Shown piece after piece: positions 1-10,223 of a stretch of 64,000 nucleotides of DNA. The notes beneath the pieces are model-generated. The model searched no databases. It was not told the origin of the DNA and saw only the letters and a list, made by a program, of their open reading frames with translations. Location: contig JABYQQ010000001.1 in the NCBI GenBank assembly GCA_022605405.1, positions 2,790,001 to 2,854,000 of the forward strand. The letters are read 5' to 3'. A program made the position numbers and the translations under genes. Position 1 is the stretch's first letter; each line of letters starts with the position of its first letter. The stretch is from Earliella scabrosa (Eukaryota > Basidiomycota > Agaricomycetes > Polyporales > Polyporaceae).

Positions 1-1636
1 CTAGGAAAGCGCGAACCTCAGACACATTGGCACACGGGCCCCAGTTCAGGACAGCCTCGACGCCTTTCGGTTCCGGGACGCGACCTTCCGGGGTGCAGTG
101 GTGTCCGACCGCGGTGAACTCCGGCGCTGCGCACCGAATCTTCTTCCCGCTGAAGGTGCCTCCTGCGTGCTTGACTCGCTGAACGATCCGATTGACGTCC
201 TGCAGATGCTCCCACACGTAGCGCCGAACTCCGGGATTCTCGGGGATCATCTCGTAGGTTCCGTCCTCGCGGCGGTATGCGCTCGCGGGACCGATCACCG
301 TAACGTCGTCGATGTAGGGGATAGTGTACGCGGGGATCTCGGGTTGTAGGATGAAGGTTACGTCGTCGTGGAATATGGGAACTGAGTTCGCCCAGCCCAT
401 AGGAAGTGTGGTGAGGCGCATCGCGCCGAAGGGTGTTTGGAAGGTGGTAAGGTCTCGCGACTCTTCTTCGAGCTCGCGTTCGTCATAGCCGACGTAGAGA
501 TCGAGCGTGGTTCCGCAGGCGCGTCCCGCGAATCTCTCCGCCATATGGTCGGGGATCGGGGGCACGCCGCTGTGCTGAATCGTGACCTTGTTTAGCGGCT
601 CGAGCGAATGGACGATGCGGATGTTCCCGTCCTTCTTGAGCACGCAGAACCATCGCGACCGGTAGGACGCGTTTGACGGCTCGTAAACTCCGGAGTCGAT
701 CTTCTTGCGGATGAGCGCGATGACCTGATTGTAGATGCCGGGAGGGATGGGGAAGTTCTTCTCGATCCACGGAACATGCGGGATGACCGCGAGCTTAACC
801 GGCGGGAACATGTCGCGACGGAAGTGCCCGCGCTCGGAGTCCTCCCAAGCGAAGCCCTCGTTCTGCTTGCACATCAAGTCGTCGAAGATCGCGAGTTCCT
901 CGGGCGTCAGCCACTCCGCGTGATCCTCGTGCAGCTTCTCGCGACGCTCCGCGGTGTAACGTCCGGTGGGTTCGAAAGGTTTGGGGTTGGGGTCTAGTGT
1001 AGGCATGTTCTCGAGAGGGTCGCCGACGTGGTTTCGGACGATGCGGAAGTGTTGTGGGAGCTCGGTCGGCTTAGGGTTGACCTTGAGCGCTACCGGTTTG
1101 TACTTCTTTTTCGTCTTCAGCAGTACTTCGACCTCCTCCTCTTCGCATGTGGGAGTCGCAGGACGGCCGTCCGGCTTCGCTTCGCGGGGTCTCGAATACG
1201 AACCTGATCGCGAGCGCACCGGACGCCGTCCGAGAGATTTCGTAGGGTAGACAGGCCTGACGCGCCCACGTGATCGCGTCCCGCGGATCGCGTCTGTAGG
1301 CGCTCGGGTATCTGGTGTCGCGCGACCGCGCTCCGGCTCGGAAGTCGTCGCATGAGGGGTATCGGTCGCGCGGGTAGAGTCGAGGGAAACCGAAACTCGA
1401 GACTGAGAGTTGAGATATGTATGGATTTCTGGTTTTACGCTGGGGTCGTCGCTCGCTAATAAATACGCTTCTTGGATCGCGGTAGCTGAGGTATCTTCGA
1501 GGGCTCTATGCGCGGTGACGTATATCTGCCTCGTTTTCGCGTCGTAGTCCAGGACGAGGGCCACCTCTCCCTGACCGGAAATCAGATCATCGAAGTCCGA
1601 AAACCCGCGCGCGACGTCTGCGATTGTTTCGGGCCT
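1..1636 (-). CDS. pol: pol, N-terminal part (RT region), incomplete at window edge
   Basis: This is the start of the pol frame of copy A1, open from 1636 to the window edge. It includes the linker after the frameshift site, the basic KTKKKYKP segment and the first part of reverse transcriptase, with motifs such as GNIRIVHSLEPLNK, TLDLYVGYDE and YIDDV. It lies in the -1 frame relative to gag and overlaps the gag end by about 55 nt, so it is most likely made as a Gag-Pol fusion by frameshifting at 1600-1606. It matches the first ~520 residues of the intact pol at 34574-38323. It is not known whether the remainder is intact. Confidence 0.93.
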
Positions 1637-4164
1637 TCACCTCGCGCATACGTCGGTAGGGTGAGCTCGCGGCGCGAGTTCGGACAACGAACGGTGATCG
1701 TCTGACGACCGTCTGGCTTATTGACTACGGTGCCGGAGACTAAGACGTCGAAGGGTCGACCGAGGAGGACGTCGTAAGAGGCGTTCCGCACGACGTGCAT
1801 CTGTAGGTAGACGACGACTCCGGGGCCGAGTTCGACTGCGACGTTCCTCGCGAGACCGAGCGTAGGGTCGACTGTGCCGTTCGCGCTGACCATCCGCAGA
1901 CTAGAGGACGGGTCGTAAGGGATCTTGAGCTCGAAGCACTTCGCCTCGCTGATCGCGACAATCTGCGAGCCCGGGTCGAGAACGCATTCGGTCGGGACGT
2001 CCGAGTTGTTGACATGCGCGAAGATAGACCTCAACTTGTGAGTCTTATCCCCGACGACTATGTCAGGTCCAACGTCCTCGTCCTCATCGCGCGAAAACGT
2101 TCCGCGGCGTACGCGGTACATCCCGCGGGGCAGCTCCTCGTCTTCATCATCCGACTCCGCCTCTTCGACCGTCTGGGACGCCTTCTTCTCCCGCGAAAGC
2201 TTGAAGGTCTCCGCTTCATCCCCGCCGTGCGTCCACACCGTCGGCTCGTCCTCCTCCGGACAATCCTGCACGAACGTCTTGTACGTCCGTCCCTTCCCCT
2301 TATCCTCGCCCTTCTTCTTCGTCCTCTCATCTCCCTCGTCTTCTTCGTCCTCTCCCGCAGCCTTCTCCCGCGCGGCGCGAATCGCGAACCGCCGCGAAGA
2401 TGTCGCGTCGTTCAGCATCTTCCGGATCCCCGGAGACACGCTCAAGAGCTCGACCGGGGTCATGGTGACCGACTGCGCTTCGCCGAAGCTCCTCTGAAAG
2501 ACTCGCTTCTCCGCGTTGGGGTCTACGATCGCGGCGGTGTGACGGTACGCGGGCTCGGTTCGCGAAGGAGTGTCGGTCGCGCTGTTCGCGCGCCTGTGGT
2601 TCCCGAAGGCGAAGTCGCGCGCGATAGGCTCAGCTGTGACTGGGGGTCGCGTCTTCGAGTACGGGTGGATCGGGATGTTCTCGTCGTCCTTGTCGCGAGA
2701 AGGCCCTTCATCCCGCGCGACCCGCTGCTTAGCCTCCGCCCGGTCTGACAGGTGCGGTGGCGCATCGCGCTTCCGCGGCTGCTCGCGATCCTTCTCAGGC
2801 TCCTCCCGCGTGTGCTTCTTCGGACGCGTCGTGATCTCGACTCCGTCGAACCGGACCTTGCGCTTCTGCTTCTCGAGCTCCAGCTGACTCTTGAGCTCGC
2901 CCGCGCGCTGCATCAAGACTGCGAGTTCCTCCTCGATCGTGCTCTCGCTCTCCTTCGCGCCGGCGTAGTACGGGTCTTCTTCGGGCTCGACGACTAGCAT
3001 CATGTGGCCGACTTGGGTAGGGTTCTTCTTGCCGGGATTGAGGTCGTGCCAGACTAGAACGCGCTCGCGCATGCAAGTCCCGGGAAGGTTCCGAGGGACG
3101 AAGGTGCCTTTCGGGAGGAAGATTCGTCCTCCATCGCCGCGTTCGATGAGACCGTTCGCGAGATCTTCGCGAGCCGCCGGGCAGGTCTTAGAGTGGCACC
3201 CAGCGGTCCCGCAGTAGAAACAGTTTTGGTCCTCGCCTGCGAAGCCCAGTCCCGCATTGCTCAGCCGGACGTTCGCAGGGGGTCCTCGCGGTATGTCGTT
3301 CCGCTGCCAGCCTCCTCCTCGCGGCGCGTCGTCGCGCGGGAACCCTCGCTGTCCTCCGTTCTCATTGCGGAACAGGGTACGAAAGGTCTCCGTCATCGCG
3401 CTCAGCATCTCTTGCTTGAAGGACTCCAAAGCCGGCTCCTGCTTGACTTCGCGCGCGGGCGTCTGCGCGCTCTGGGTCGCGAACGCCGAAGTGCCTAAGA
3501 GAGACGACCCCGCGCCGGACCGAAACCGATGGTCGGAGCCCTGAAGGAGTACGCCGAAAGGGCCTTGGTCTTCGAGGCAATAGGTCATAGCCTCGTGCAC
3601 TTCCGCGACGGAAAAGGGGTCGCTCGGGTGCTTGTCGGGGACCTTGTTCGCGAGACGAGCGCTAACGGCTGCGGCCTTCTCGGGCGGGACAAGGCTGAGG
3701 AGCGCGGCTGCAGCGTCATCTTCTGCGATGCCGGGTCGCGGCTTCGTCGACAGGTATCGGAACATAGGATAGAACTTCCGGTAGAACTCGGAGTATTCCT
3801 CGAGGGTGTGAATCCCCTTCTCGCGGGTGTCGTTGACTAACTTGTTAAGCTGTGCCCGTGACCAGACGTGACTAGAGTCCGACCCGACGTAGAACCCCAA
3901 GACTTCGTCGCGGAACTTCTCGTAGGTGTCGGTAGGTCCCTTGTTCGTGAACGTCTGCAAGACCTTCCAGGTTTTCGCGACGTCGATAGGCACGTAGAGG
4001 AGCGCGGCCTTTTTCTTCTCTTCTTCGGATGTCACACCCTCGCGCGCGAGTAGGCGCTCGAGCTCCTCGAAGTACTCCGCGACGGCATCTCGCGAAGACG
4101 GATCGTACCGCGGAGCCTCCTTGCTTCGCTTCAGGGGCAGCTTGTCGAATCCGGTAGAAGCCAT
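1582..4164 (-). CDS. gag: Gag with C-terminal retropepsin, family A copy A1
   Basis: An 860-residue Gag-protease, identical in sequence to the copy at 31974-34556. The N-terminal third is the capsid-like region, with an alpha-helical Retrotrans_gag type pattern. Around residue 315 is a zinc knuckle, CFYC-GTAG-CHSKTC. In place of the standard CX2CX4HX4C it has Cys at the third ligand position followed by His. A long charged, basic and acidic region follows. The aspartic protease has the motif LDPGSQ near residue 730 and the later LLGRPF strand. The ATG chosen is the first after the LTR. The identity to A2 and the intact frame suggest recent activity. Confidence 0.93.
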   Translation of the reverse strand: MASTGFDKLPLKRSKEAPRYDPSSRDAVAEYFEELERLLAREGVTSEEEKKKAALLYVPIDVAKTWKVLQTFTNKGPTDTYEKFRDEVLGFYVGSDSSHVWSRAQLNKLVNDTREKGIHTLEEYSEFYRKFYPMFRYLSTKPRPGIAEDDAAAALLSLVPPEKAAAVSARLANKVPDKHPSDPFSVAEVHEAMTYCLEDQGPFGVLLQGSDHRFRSGAGSSLLGTSAFATQSAQTPAREVKQEPALESFKQEMLSAMTETFRTLFRNENGGQRGFPRDDAPRGGGWQRNDIPRGPPANVRLSNAGLGFAGEDQNCFYCGTAGCHSKTCPAAREDLANGLIERGDGGRIFLPKGTFVPRNLPGTCMRERVLVWHDLNPGKKNPTQVGHMMLVVEPEEDPYYAGAKESESTIEEELAVLMQRAGELKSQLELEKQKRKVRFDGVEITTRPKKHTREEPEKDREQPRKRDAPPHLSDRAEAKQRVARDEGPSRDKDDENIPIHPYSKTRPPVTAEPIARDFAFGNHRRANSATDTPSRTEPAYRHTAAIVDPNAEKRVFQRSFGEAQSVTMTPVELLSVSPGIRKMLNDATSSRRFAIRAAREKAAGEDEEDEGDERTKKKGEDKGKGRTYKTFVQDCPEEDEPTVWTHGGDEAETFKLSREKKASQTVEEAESDDEDEELPRGMYRVRRGTFSRDEDEDVGPDIVVGDKTHKLRSIFAHVNNSDVPTECVLDPGSQIVAISEAKCFELKIPYDPSSSLRMVSANGTVDPTLGLARNVAVELGPGVVVYLQMHVVRNASYDVLLGRPFDVLVSGTVVNKPDGRQTITVRCPNSRRELTLPTYARGEGPKQSQTSRAGFRTSMI
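1600..1606 (-). promoter_or_regulatory. -1 ribosomal frameshift heptamer GGGTTTT (gag-pol)
   Basis: On the minus strand the gag codons read GCG-GGT-TTT, so G-GGT-TTT is a canonical X-XXY-YYZ slippery heptamer in the correct phase. Slipping by -1 leads into the open pol frame 18 nt before the gag stop. The same heptamer in the same phase occurs in the other family A copy and in all three family B gag genes. Confidence 0.8.
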
Positions 4165-4536
4165 GGGTGGCGCAGTTGCGATAGGAAGTGGATTGAAAGG
4201 GATAGGGGGTGGGATAGGGAAAGGGGGTGGAGATTGGGTTCGCGGGTTTGCTCGCGGAAGGATTTCGCGGAGAGGGGTATGGAACGAACCGCGGGGAGAG
4301 TCCTCGAGATCGGTAAGAGGGGACGAACCGAAGATGTCTAAATCGATCCGCGTTCTAGGTGTGCGGGGGACCTCCAGCTGACTTCCGCGGGGCGATGAGC
4401 CTGCGTCAGAGTCTTCGATGGGGGTTAATTCCGCGTCGAGTTCTTCGCGAAATTGTCGGAGGGCAGCGGCCGTCCTTTCGATGTAGATGTCGAGGGAATC
4501 GTCCAGGGACCTGTTACCGGCGGTGGCAGATTTACT

Positions 4537-4556
4537 CCCCCTCGCGGTGGGCTCCA
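4537..4556 (-). promoter_or_regulatory. Primer-binding site, copy A1
   Basis: TGGAGCCCACCGCGAGGGG begins three bases after the 5' LTR end on the minus strand. This is the usual place for a tRNA primer-binding site, and its TGG start would pair with a tRNA CCA end. The tRNA identity could not be assigned. The site is shared with family B. Confidence 0.75.
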
Positions 4557-4559
4557 GAA

Positions 4560-5564
4560 TGATGGGTGTGCTCCGGCTCTGTGTGCGGAAAGAAACAACT
4601 AAACCACACTAAGAAACCAAGAACTCGAGAAGGTGGTGCGAGGTAGGGGATCTGGTTCCCGGGTTCGCAGGACGCGGACGCGGAGTCGACTCTCGAAAGG
4701 CTCTCGCGAAGGATCGCAGAGACCGCGGGAGAAGACTATGGAAGAGAGCTCGAAGGGGTGTGGCTAACTCAAGCTCTGCGGAGGGAACCCGCAGGACGGT
4801 GTTTCGAGATGAGAAGAACGCAAATCGCAGGCGCAAACGCAAGTCGCTGTCGCAGACGCAAACGCAGACGCAAACGCACGCGTATTCGCTGAGTCTCGAT
4901 GGGTGGGGGATTCGATTCTCTGGGGCTCCTGCCCTCGCACTACTCTAACTACACGGTCCTGCGACCGTCCGCAACTCCGGAACGCGACAACCGAAAAACT
5001 TCTCGTATCAACCCTTCCACCGCCCGCACCGTCCGCCTGATCCTCTCCCAACTGCGCGTGCCTTCGCCACATCCCCGTCCCGTCACCCTCAAACGCGGTC
5101 TTCGATCGCAATCTCGCCTCTCGACGAATCAGCCTCGAGGCTACCGGACGGTGGCTGTGCCCTCGATCCTCGGCACGTCCCTCCGCACGATCGCGTCCTC
5201 GCGCTCCCAAGTCTCGTCCGTCGGTCGCGATAGCTCGCAAGCTCGTGAGTGGCCAGCTTCGCATGACTCGGTCGAATGCCGCGCTCGCGGCCCCCGCGCG
5301 CGATGTTCTTCCGCATCCTTGGCTCGCGGAACGTGCGTCCGAGGCTGCCTCGTCCCTCGCGTTGCGGAGCTCCGACCGGACCGTCGGGGAAATGAAGGGG
5401 TCTCGAAGTCGCGCGTGTTTTCGTGTGGTAGGGCCGCGCGCAGTCGGAAGGCTGGTGGGGCGCGGCTGCCGTCCGCGGGAAGGTCGCGCGAAGGGTTCGC
5501 GCGAAGGCGCGTCGCAGAGCGCGGGTCGACGAAATCGGGGCATGGCCGGTGCAGGTGCACAACA
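4560..5564 (-). repeat. 5' LTR of copy A1 (1005 bp)
   Basis: A 1005-bp LTR with TG...CA ends (TGTTGTGCAC to ACCCATCA on the minus strand). It appears identical or nearly so to the LTRs at 30574-31578 and 42825-43829. Near 4850-4880 it holds a short GCGTTT/GCGTCT hexamer run. The long overlapping open frames seen inside it on both strands reflect its high CpG content and are not taken as genes. Confidence 0.95.
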
Positions 5565-6432
5565 GCGGTACTTATAGAGTAGAGTTGTAACATCTAGATA
5601 CTGTGTTGAATTGGATCGCGTTTGTCAATTCAAAGGGCCGACATTGGGCGTAAATAAGAATCCCAGCTATAAGTTCTGTGTATCTATGGTGAGCTCGAGG
5701 CAACTCGAGAGCACTCGGCGAGTTGATGGGCGTGTCTCTCGAGCACTCGCGAGAGGGGTACTTACCTATCCAGCTCGGACTGCTCTCGAGTCTCGGTAGC
5801 ACACCCGAGCTATGTGATTTTTTCCTGATGTTTGTCTGCTGAGTGGCGGCTCTCGGAGACATATAAGCCTGCCCCCTTGAGCCGACAGCCCAACACACCA
5901 CATCAGTAGAGTCAAAAAAGTCTGTCACCACTTAGATCTCTGCCACAGACCTAGCAGACTGATCAGGTATTAGCGCATACAGATATATCCACAGAAGTGC
6001 ACAGAGGTCCAAAGACCTTGCAGAACATCAGAGTATTCAGTCTGCAAGAAATCAGATGATAGAGGTTGTAGAACATGCAGAGGGTTGTACAGAGATGTGA
6101 TTGTCAGCAGACCAGCACGCAAATAACCATTTGGATATCCCACGCCAAGCTTTACAGAAAGCAATTGTTGTATTCACGAAAGCATGACATGCGCAGCAGA
6201 ACCAACAGGGATTAGAACTATCTGAAGAACTAAACCAATGACTATGCTAGAGCAGGGGAGACGAGAGGAGCGAGATGAGTGAGAGGAGCGAGAGGAAGGA
6301 CTGGGCATGCAGGCATGCAGAGCATCCCGATCATCATGTACGTTAAGCGGAGGTCGTTATGTACGTGCAGCGTCGTTCCTGTACGCCGAGCATATGTACA
6401 TTCATATGACGCTCTAATCTACGTGTCAGATG
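5565..6432. other. Intergenic/degenerate region without a supported gene
   Basis: This is the flank of copy A1, starting with the putative target duplication GCGG. No coding region is convincing. A TATA-like CATATAAG occurs near 5860. From about 5930 to 6110 the sequence is rich in short CAGAG/CTCTG words, like the MITE at 27864-28112. The string TCAGATGTTAGCAG near 6426 also occurs in that MITE. An old relative is possible but not demonstrated. The 3' end of the DUF6532-like gene lies just to the right. Confidence 0.5.
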
Positions 6433-7329
6433 TTAGCAGGGTTCACATGCAGGAAATGCGAACTCACAATCAGTCAGGTCCTCGTCCATCTCAACGTCCG
6501 TGTCCTCAAGTGGGGGGCTGCTGCGATCAAATAGGTCTGGGGCCTGGAGGGCATCGCCAGCTCGGTTCCTGGTGTGATACTTGGCAACGGTTGCGTGCTT
6601 AGTCGCCTTCCGAACAAGCTTCCGGAACTTCTCCTCGTTTCGAGCATAGCGCGCGACAGCTTTCCGGTACCATGACTCCGTGAGGTACGATACATTTGCT
6701 GCAGAGAACGCTTTCCCCGGTATGAACTTGCCTGTCTTGTACATTCCGAGGACGTGCTGTACCTATACACAAGCATTGAGTGTTAACATCTAGACAGTCT
6801 CGTGACACTTACCGCCGTCGCCGCCAGGGACAGCGCCCCAACCGGAGGACCATACACGTATATCGCACCATCGGTGGCTGCAAGGTGAGTGCCGAAGGCC
6901 CCTAAGACATATCGGGACTGTAGGGAGCCCCGAGCACGCTCAGGCTGCAAACCGAAAGGGAATCTGCATCAGCTGAGAAGCGCATAGGTAGTTCAACGAA
7001 CGTACATGATGATTGTCCGGTTTACCCCACAAGGCTTCACCACCGTCAGCGAGTGCCTGACGGACCCAGGTTTGAACTTGGGGCCGCTTGGGATTGGCAC
7101 CGAAGAGCTCGAAGATCTTGTCATTGATGATGGAGACGACAGCGTTCGGGAACCCAGATCGCCACTCGTAGATCTCCTGCTGTATCTGCGGACCTTGTGA
7201 GATACCGTCGTGTCGCGTACGCGGAGACATACCACTTTGTATAAGATATCCTGCTTCGTTAAATGATAGTCGGCTCGGGGACAGAGGTCATTGATGAGGT
7301 CTTGGCACAAGTTGAGGAGTTCGTCGCGA
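6433..7329 (-). pseudogene. DUF6532-like gene, 3' portion (split by family B insertion)
   Basis: The C-terminal half of a minus-strand gene whose 5' half is at 19455-21644. Exons encode the stretches DELLNLCQDLINDLCPRADY, IQQEIYEWRSGFPNAV and GPPVGALSLAATAV, then a GMYKTGKF segment. This pattern resembles the basidiomycete DUF6532 family (function unknown): a conserved ALVATAV-like strand followed by a TG(K/R)F segment. At least three short GT-AG introns are visible, one of about 47 nt near 7180-7230. Deleting 7330-19454 and one copy of the GCGA duplication rejoins the frame between HGR and DELL. The true 3' end could lie slightly beyond the TAA-type stop at 6433. Confidence 0.7.
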
Positions 7330-7672
7330 TGATACGTCTACTGCGAGGCCAAGTGTGAAAAACACCTGAACAACCAGAAGAACAAGAAACAAGAAGGAGG
7401 AGTCCAGTCGATTCCCAGAGAGACTGACGAGCCCATCGACGAGAGCTACGAGCTCTAACGATGACAACGACCGACGGTCTGTGGTCGAACGGGACGAGAT
7501 AGAACGTGCTGCGAAGTACGATGGACGTACGATGGACCGAACGACGGTACGGACGAGTTTGATCGACGGTCGAGAGACGAGGGACGGTCGTGCGAGGACT
7601 GAGGAACGGACGACGACGAACGGACGGAGTGCGATGACGGACGAGAGGAGTACGACGAGGAGAACCGAGAGA

Positions 7673-8943
7673 CACTGCGTGAAGTCCGGTCGTAGGAGAC
7701 GTCAAACTAGGACTGTATAGGGTATCTCGTATGAGCCATGCCTACAGAACCTAGTATGCCCCAAAAGGGGTTACCTCGTACAACCCTAGTGTGAGGCTGC
7801 ACTGACCAAGATCGTGATGGGGTACTCTAGAGATGTCCGCCGACCTAGTGCCGGCATGTCCGTGATGACCGAGTGTGACTGCAACGGAGTGGTACTAGGT
7901 CAACGGAAGAACCTCGCCGCTTGCACTGGAAGATCTTGCATTGAGATCGAGACAAATACTGGGCTCCATCAAGTGCCAAGAGGAAGTAACGCCAAAGTGA
8001 TTCATTGAGGTTCTACTAGGTACAGTAGTATACGGCGCGGTACAAATGGGGTCTACAGACTAATGAGACGTAGACAGTAAGTGAATTACCAAGTGATTGG
8101 GAGCCTCTACAAAGCATACAGTCTCGTAAACATATGCCAGGTCACAGGTGAATGGTGATAACGGAGACCGCCAGACAGGGATGAGCGAACGAAGTGGTAT
8201 GACGGGCACCAGGGGAGGTGCCATTCTGAACGCTTGCCTAGATGACGACAACCACAACGACGACATACCTTCATGTTGTACTGCCCTTGTGATACCACTC
8301 CATAACCCCATGTAGTCACGTCTGGCGTCGACGTGTGCACACTCTTGCAAGACCCGCACTGGCACTATGTCCACATGGGAGAAGAGGGCACGAATGAACT
8401 CTTCTGGGTTGATAGTATCGGGGCGGTAGAGGACGTCGCAAAGCAAGAGCAGTAGCACTACAGGTGATAGGGACGTACCTGCAGCTGGGCGCGGTGCAAG
8501 TGCGGAGTGAAGACTTCGCCATGGTGGAGGGTCTCTGGATACCGGTGGTCATGGCGCAGCCTGAGAGCCGTGTATTTTATGCTCAAGAGATACAGAGGTG
8601 GAGCGTGCCGAGCTAGTACTAGAGCAATCGATACCCTAGTATGAGGTAGAGTGATGAGGAAGAGAGTAGCGAGTGGAGGTAGTGGTGACTGTCGCTAGCA
8701 AACATAGCGACGGCCGCGTCGTGCCATCATGGCATGACCCATACTAGGTTGTGCTAGCGCTTGTCGTACTTGCTCGGTCCGGGGCCGCACGATCCTACCT
8801 AGTTGTACCCCACAACTAGTTCAACTACACCCTCTATCCGCCGGGGCTACCTTGTGCTAGTTCGACTACGCCAGTAACTAGGCCACTTCTGTGGCCTAGT
8901 ATTACCTCGGACGGCCTGACCTGGGTACAGGCTTCACGCAGTG
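7673..8943. mobile_element. Non-autonomous CACTA-like (EnSpm/Plavaka-type) DNA transposon
   Basis: The 1271-bp insertion inside LTR 1 has perfect 12-bp terminal inverted repeats (CACTGCGTGAAG) and a 3-bp duplication AGA (7670-7672 and 8944-8946). CACTG-type ends with 3-bp duplications are typical of the CACTA superfamily. Subterminal regions carry many short CTAGT/ACTAG words in both orientations (for example near 7750, 7785, 8635, 8745 and 8875), as is common in this superfamily. No transposase frame is present. The Plavaka transposase at 21988-25227 belongs to a CACTA-related family and could act in trans, but the matching ends of that gene's element were not found. Confidence 0.85.
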
Positions 8944-9294
8944 AGACCGACGACTAAAGGCTCGACCGCAACGACGGTCATCACGCGATGAGATCCGAAC
9001 TCTGAGGGGGAAAGAATGCTTGTGAGGGAAGGGGGGATACCCTGCTCTGGTGACCACTACCAGCTGGCCACTACTAAGTACATGGAGAATCCTCGGACGA
9101 CCAATGTGATCGGATCAACCAACCGACTGTCCGACCGGTACCGGCAACTCGTCAACTCCACAGCCGGTCCAGAGACGCTCTGACCGTATCACGAGCTACC
9201 AACCACTGACCAGTGACCATGTCTCATCAAAAGACAACCTCCGGTGGACTGCGTGCTAGTTGATTGACTGCTTGCGTTGATGAGACCACACAAA

Positions 9295-9413
9295 GGACGA
9301 AGGACGAAGGACGAAGGACGAAGGACGAAGGACGAAGGACGAAGGACGAAGGACGAAGGACGAAGGACGAAGGACGAAGGACGAAGGACGAAGGACGAAG
9401 GACGAAGGACGAA
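9295..9413. repeat. Heptamer tandem array (GGACGAA)17 in LTR 1
   Basis: Seventeen exact copies of a 7-bp unit (119 bp) in the U3 part of the LTR. Because 7 is not a multiple of 3, all frames are open and spurious peptides with SFVLRPS repeats appear. Confidence 0.97.
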
Positions 9414-9465
9414 GTGAGGTCTTCTTGGCCTGCTTCCATGTGTGCCCATGCAATGGTGCACTACA

Positions 9466-9502
9466 CCTCCTCCCCACTGAAATCTGGACTGTCCTCAGTC
9501 CA
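9466..9502 (-). promoter_or_regulatory. 3' polypurine tract and upstream hairpin, tandem unit 2
   Basis: On the minus strand a hairpin TGGACTG-AGGA-CAGTCCA (9485-9502) is followed by the polypurine tract GGGGAGGAGG (9466-9475), which abuts the LTR. A polypurine tract at this place primes plus-strand DNA synthesis in LTR elements. The hairpin is conserved in position in all family A and B copies seen here. Confidence 0.75.
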
Positions 9503-10223
9503 TGTAACAACGAGGGGTGGTCGCGCGGTTCTAGTCCAAGTCCTGGTAGACCGACGTGCTTGTTCAACCGCTCGGCGTGGATCTTGTGGAGCTGGTCTCG
9601 TCGGTCTTGAGTGTACTGGCCGGTCGGGGTGTATGGCGCGGGGTTGGGGTCGAGCACAGGCATGCCCTCCAGGGGGTCGCCGATGCGGTTGCGTACGATG
9701 CGGAAGTGTGTGGGTAGCCCGTGGACCTCCGGTCGGACCTTCTTAGCGACGGGCTTGTACTTCTTCTTGGTCTTAAGAAACACTTGCACAGGCTCGACGG
9801 TCGACGGGGCCGTCGAAACGGGAGGCTGGTCGTCCGAAGTCGACAGGTAGAACACCGGGGTCCCTTCGCACACGCTGACCGCTCGACGGGACGTTCGACG
9901 GGGAAGGCTTTTCGACGGCTGGGAAGGCACGGCTAGCCGTCGGCTCTTGTCCTTTGTCGGTGTGTCGTTGGTCGCAGCCGGCCGTGGAGTGGCTTCGGTC
10001 GGAGGGATAGGGGGCGAAGGAATGGGAGGATGGTTGGAAGGAGCGGAGTGGAGAAGAGTCGACCGGATCTCGGATTGGATGCGGTCGTCGTCGGACGCGA
10101 ATAAATAGGCTTCAGATATGGTTTTCTCGTCGAGGTTAGCTAGCTGGGTATAGCCGGTCGCATGAAGCTGTCCGGTCTGCTCGTCGTAGTCTAGAATTAA
10201 CGCAAGATCTCCCTGACTATTCG

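Larger units (their letters stand above)
1..5564 (-). mobile_element. Family A Ty3/gypsy-type LTR retrotransposon, copy A1 (truncated by window start)
   Basis: A minus-strand element reading 5' LTR (4560-5564), primer-binding site, gag-protease and the N-terminal part of pol. It runs off the left end of the window. It is collinear with the full-length copy at 30574-43829: a position x there corresponds to 36138 minus x here, with no net indel. The gag proteins of the two copies are identical, so this copy is recent. The right flank is GCGG. The matching left duplication, the rest of pol, any antisense genes and the 3' LTR lie outside the window. Confidence 0.95.
7330..9465 (-). repeat. LTR 1 (3' LTR of the tandem), interrupted by a CACTA-like element
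   Basis: The LTR is 862 bp once the insertion at 7673-8943 and its 3-bp duplication are removed. Its ends are TGTAGTGCAC...GTATCA on the minus strand. It carries 17 copies of the heptamer GGACGAA at 9295-9413, against 14 and 7 in the other two LTRs. Confidence 0.93.

Noticed and set aside
2014..2748. Long open frames antisense to gag (for example 244 aa at 2014-2748, 298 aa at 11262-12158 and their copies)
   Set aside because: They lie wholly inside gag on the other strand. Their composition mirrors gag codon bias (Arg/Leu/Val-rich), they show no domain and they have no start context. They are shadows.
4764..5593. Overlapping 150-260 aa open frames in family A LTRs on both strands
   Set aside because: Several frames are open at once in very CpG-rich sequence without stop codons, and all are Arg/Ser/Ala-rich. 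This is a composition effect of the LTR, not a gene.
9295..9413. Heptamer array as a CRISPR array or a coding repeat (SFVLRPS)
   Set aside because: There are no spacers between the units and all frames are open because 7 is not a multiple of 3. It is a simple tandem repeat in an LTR of a eukaryotic element.
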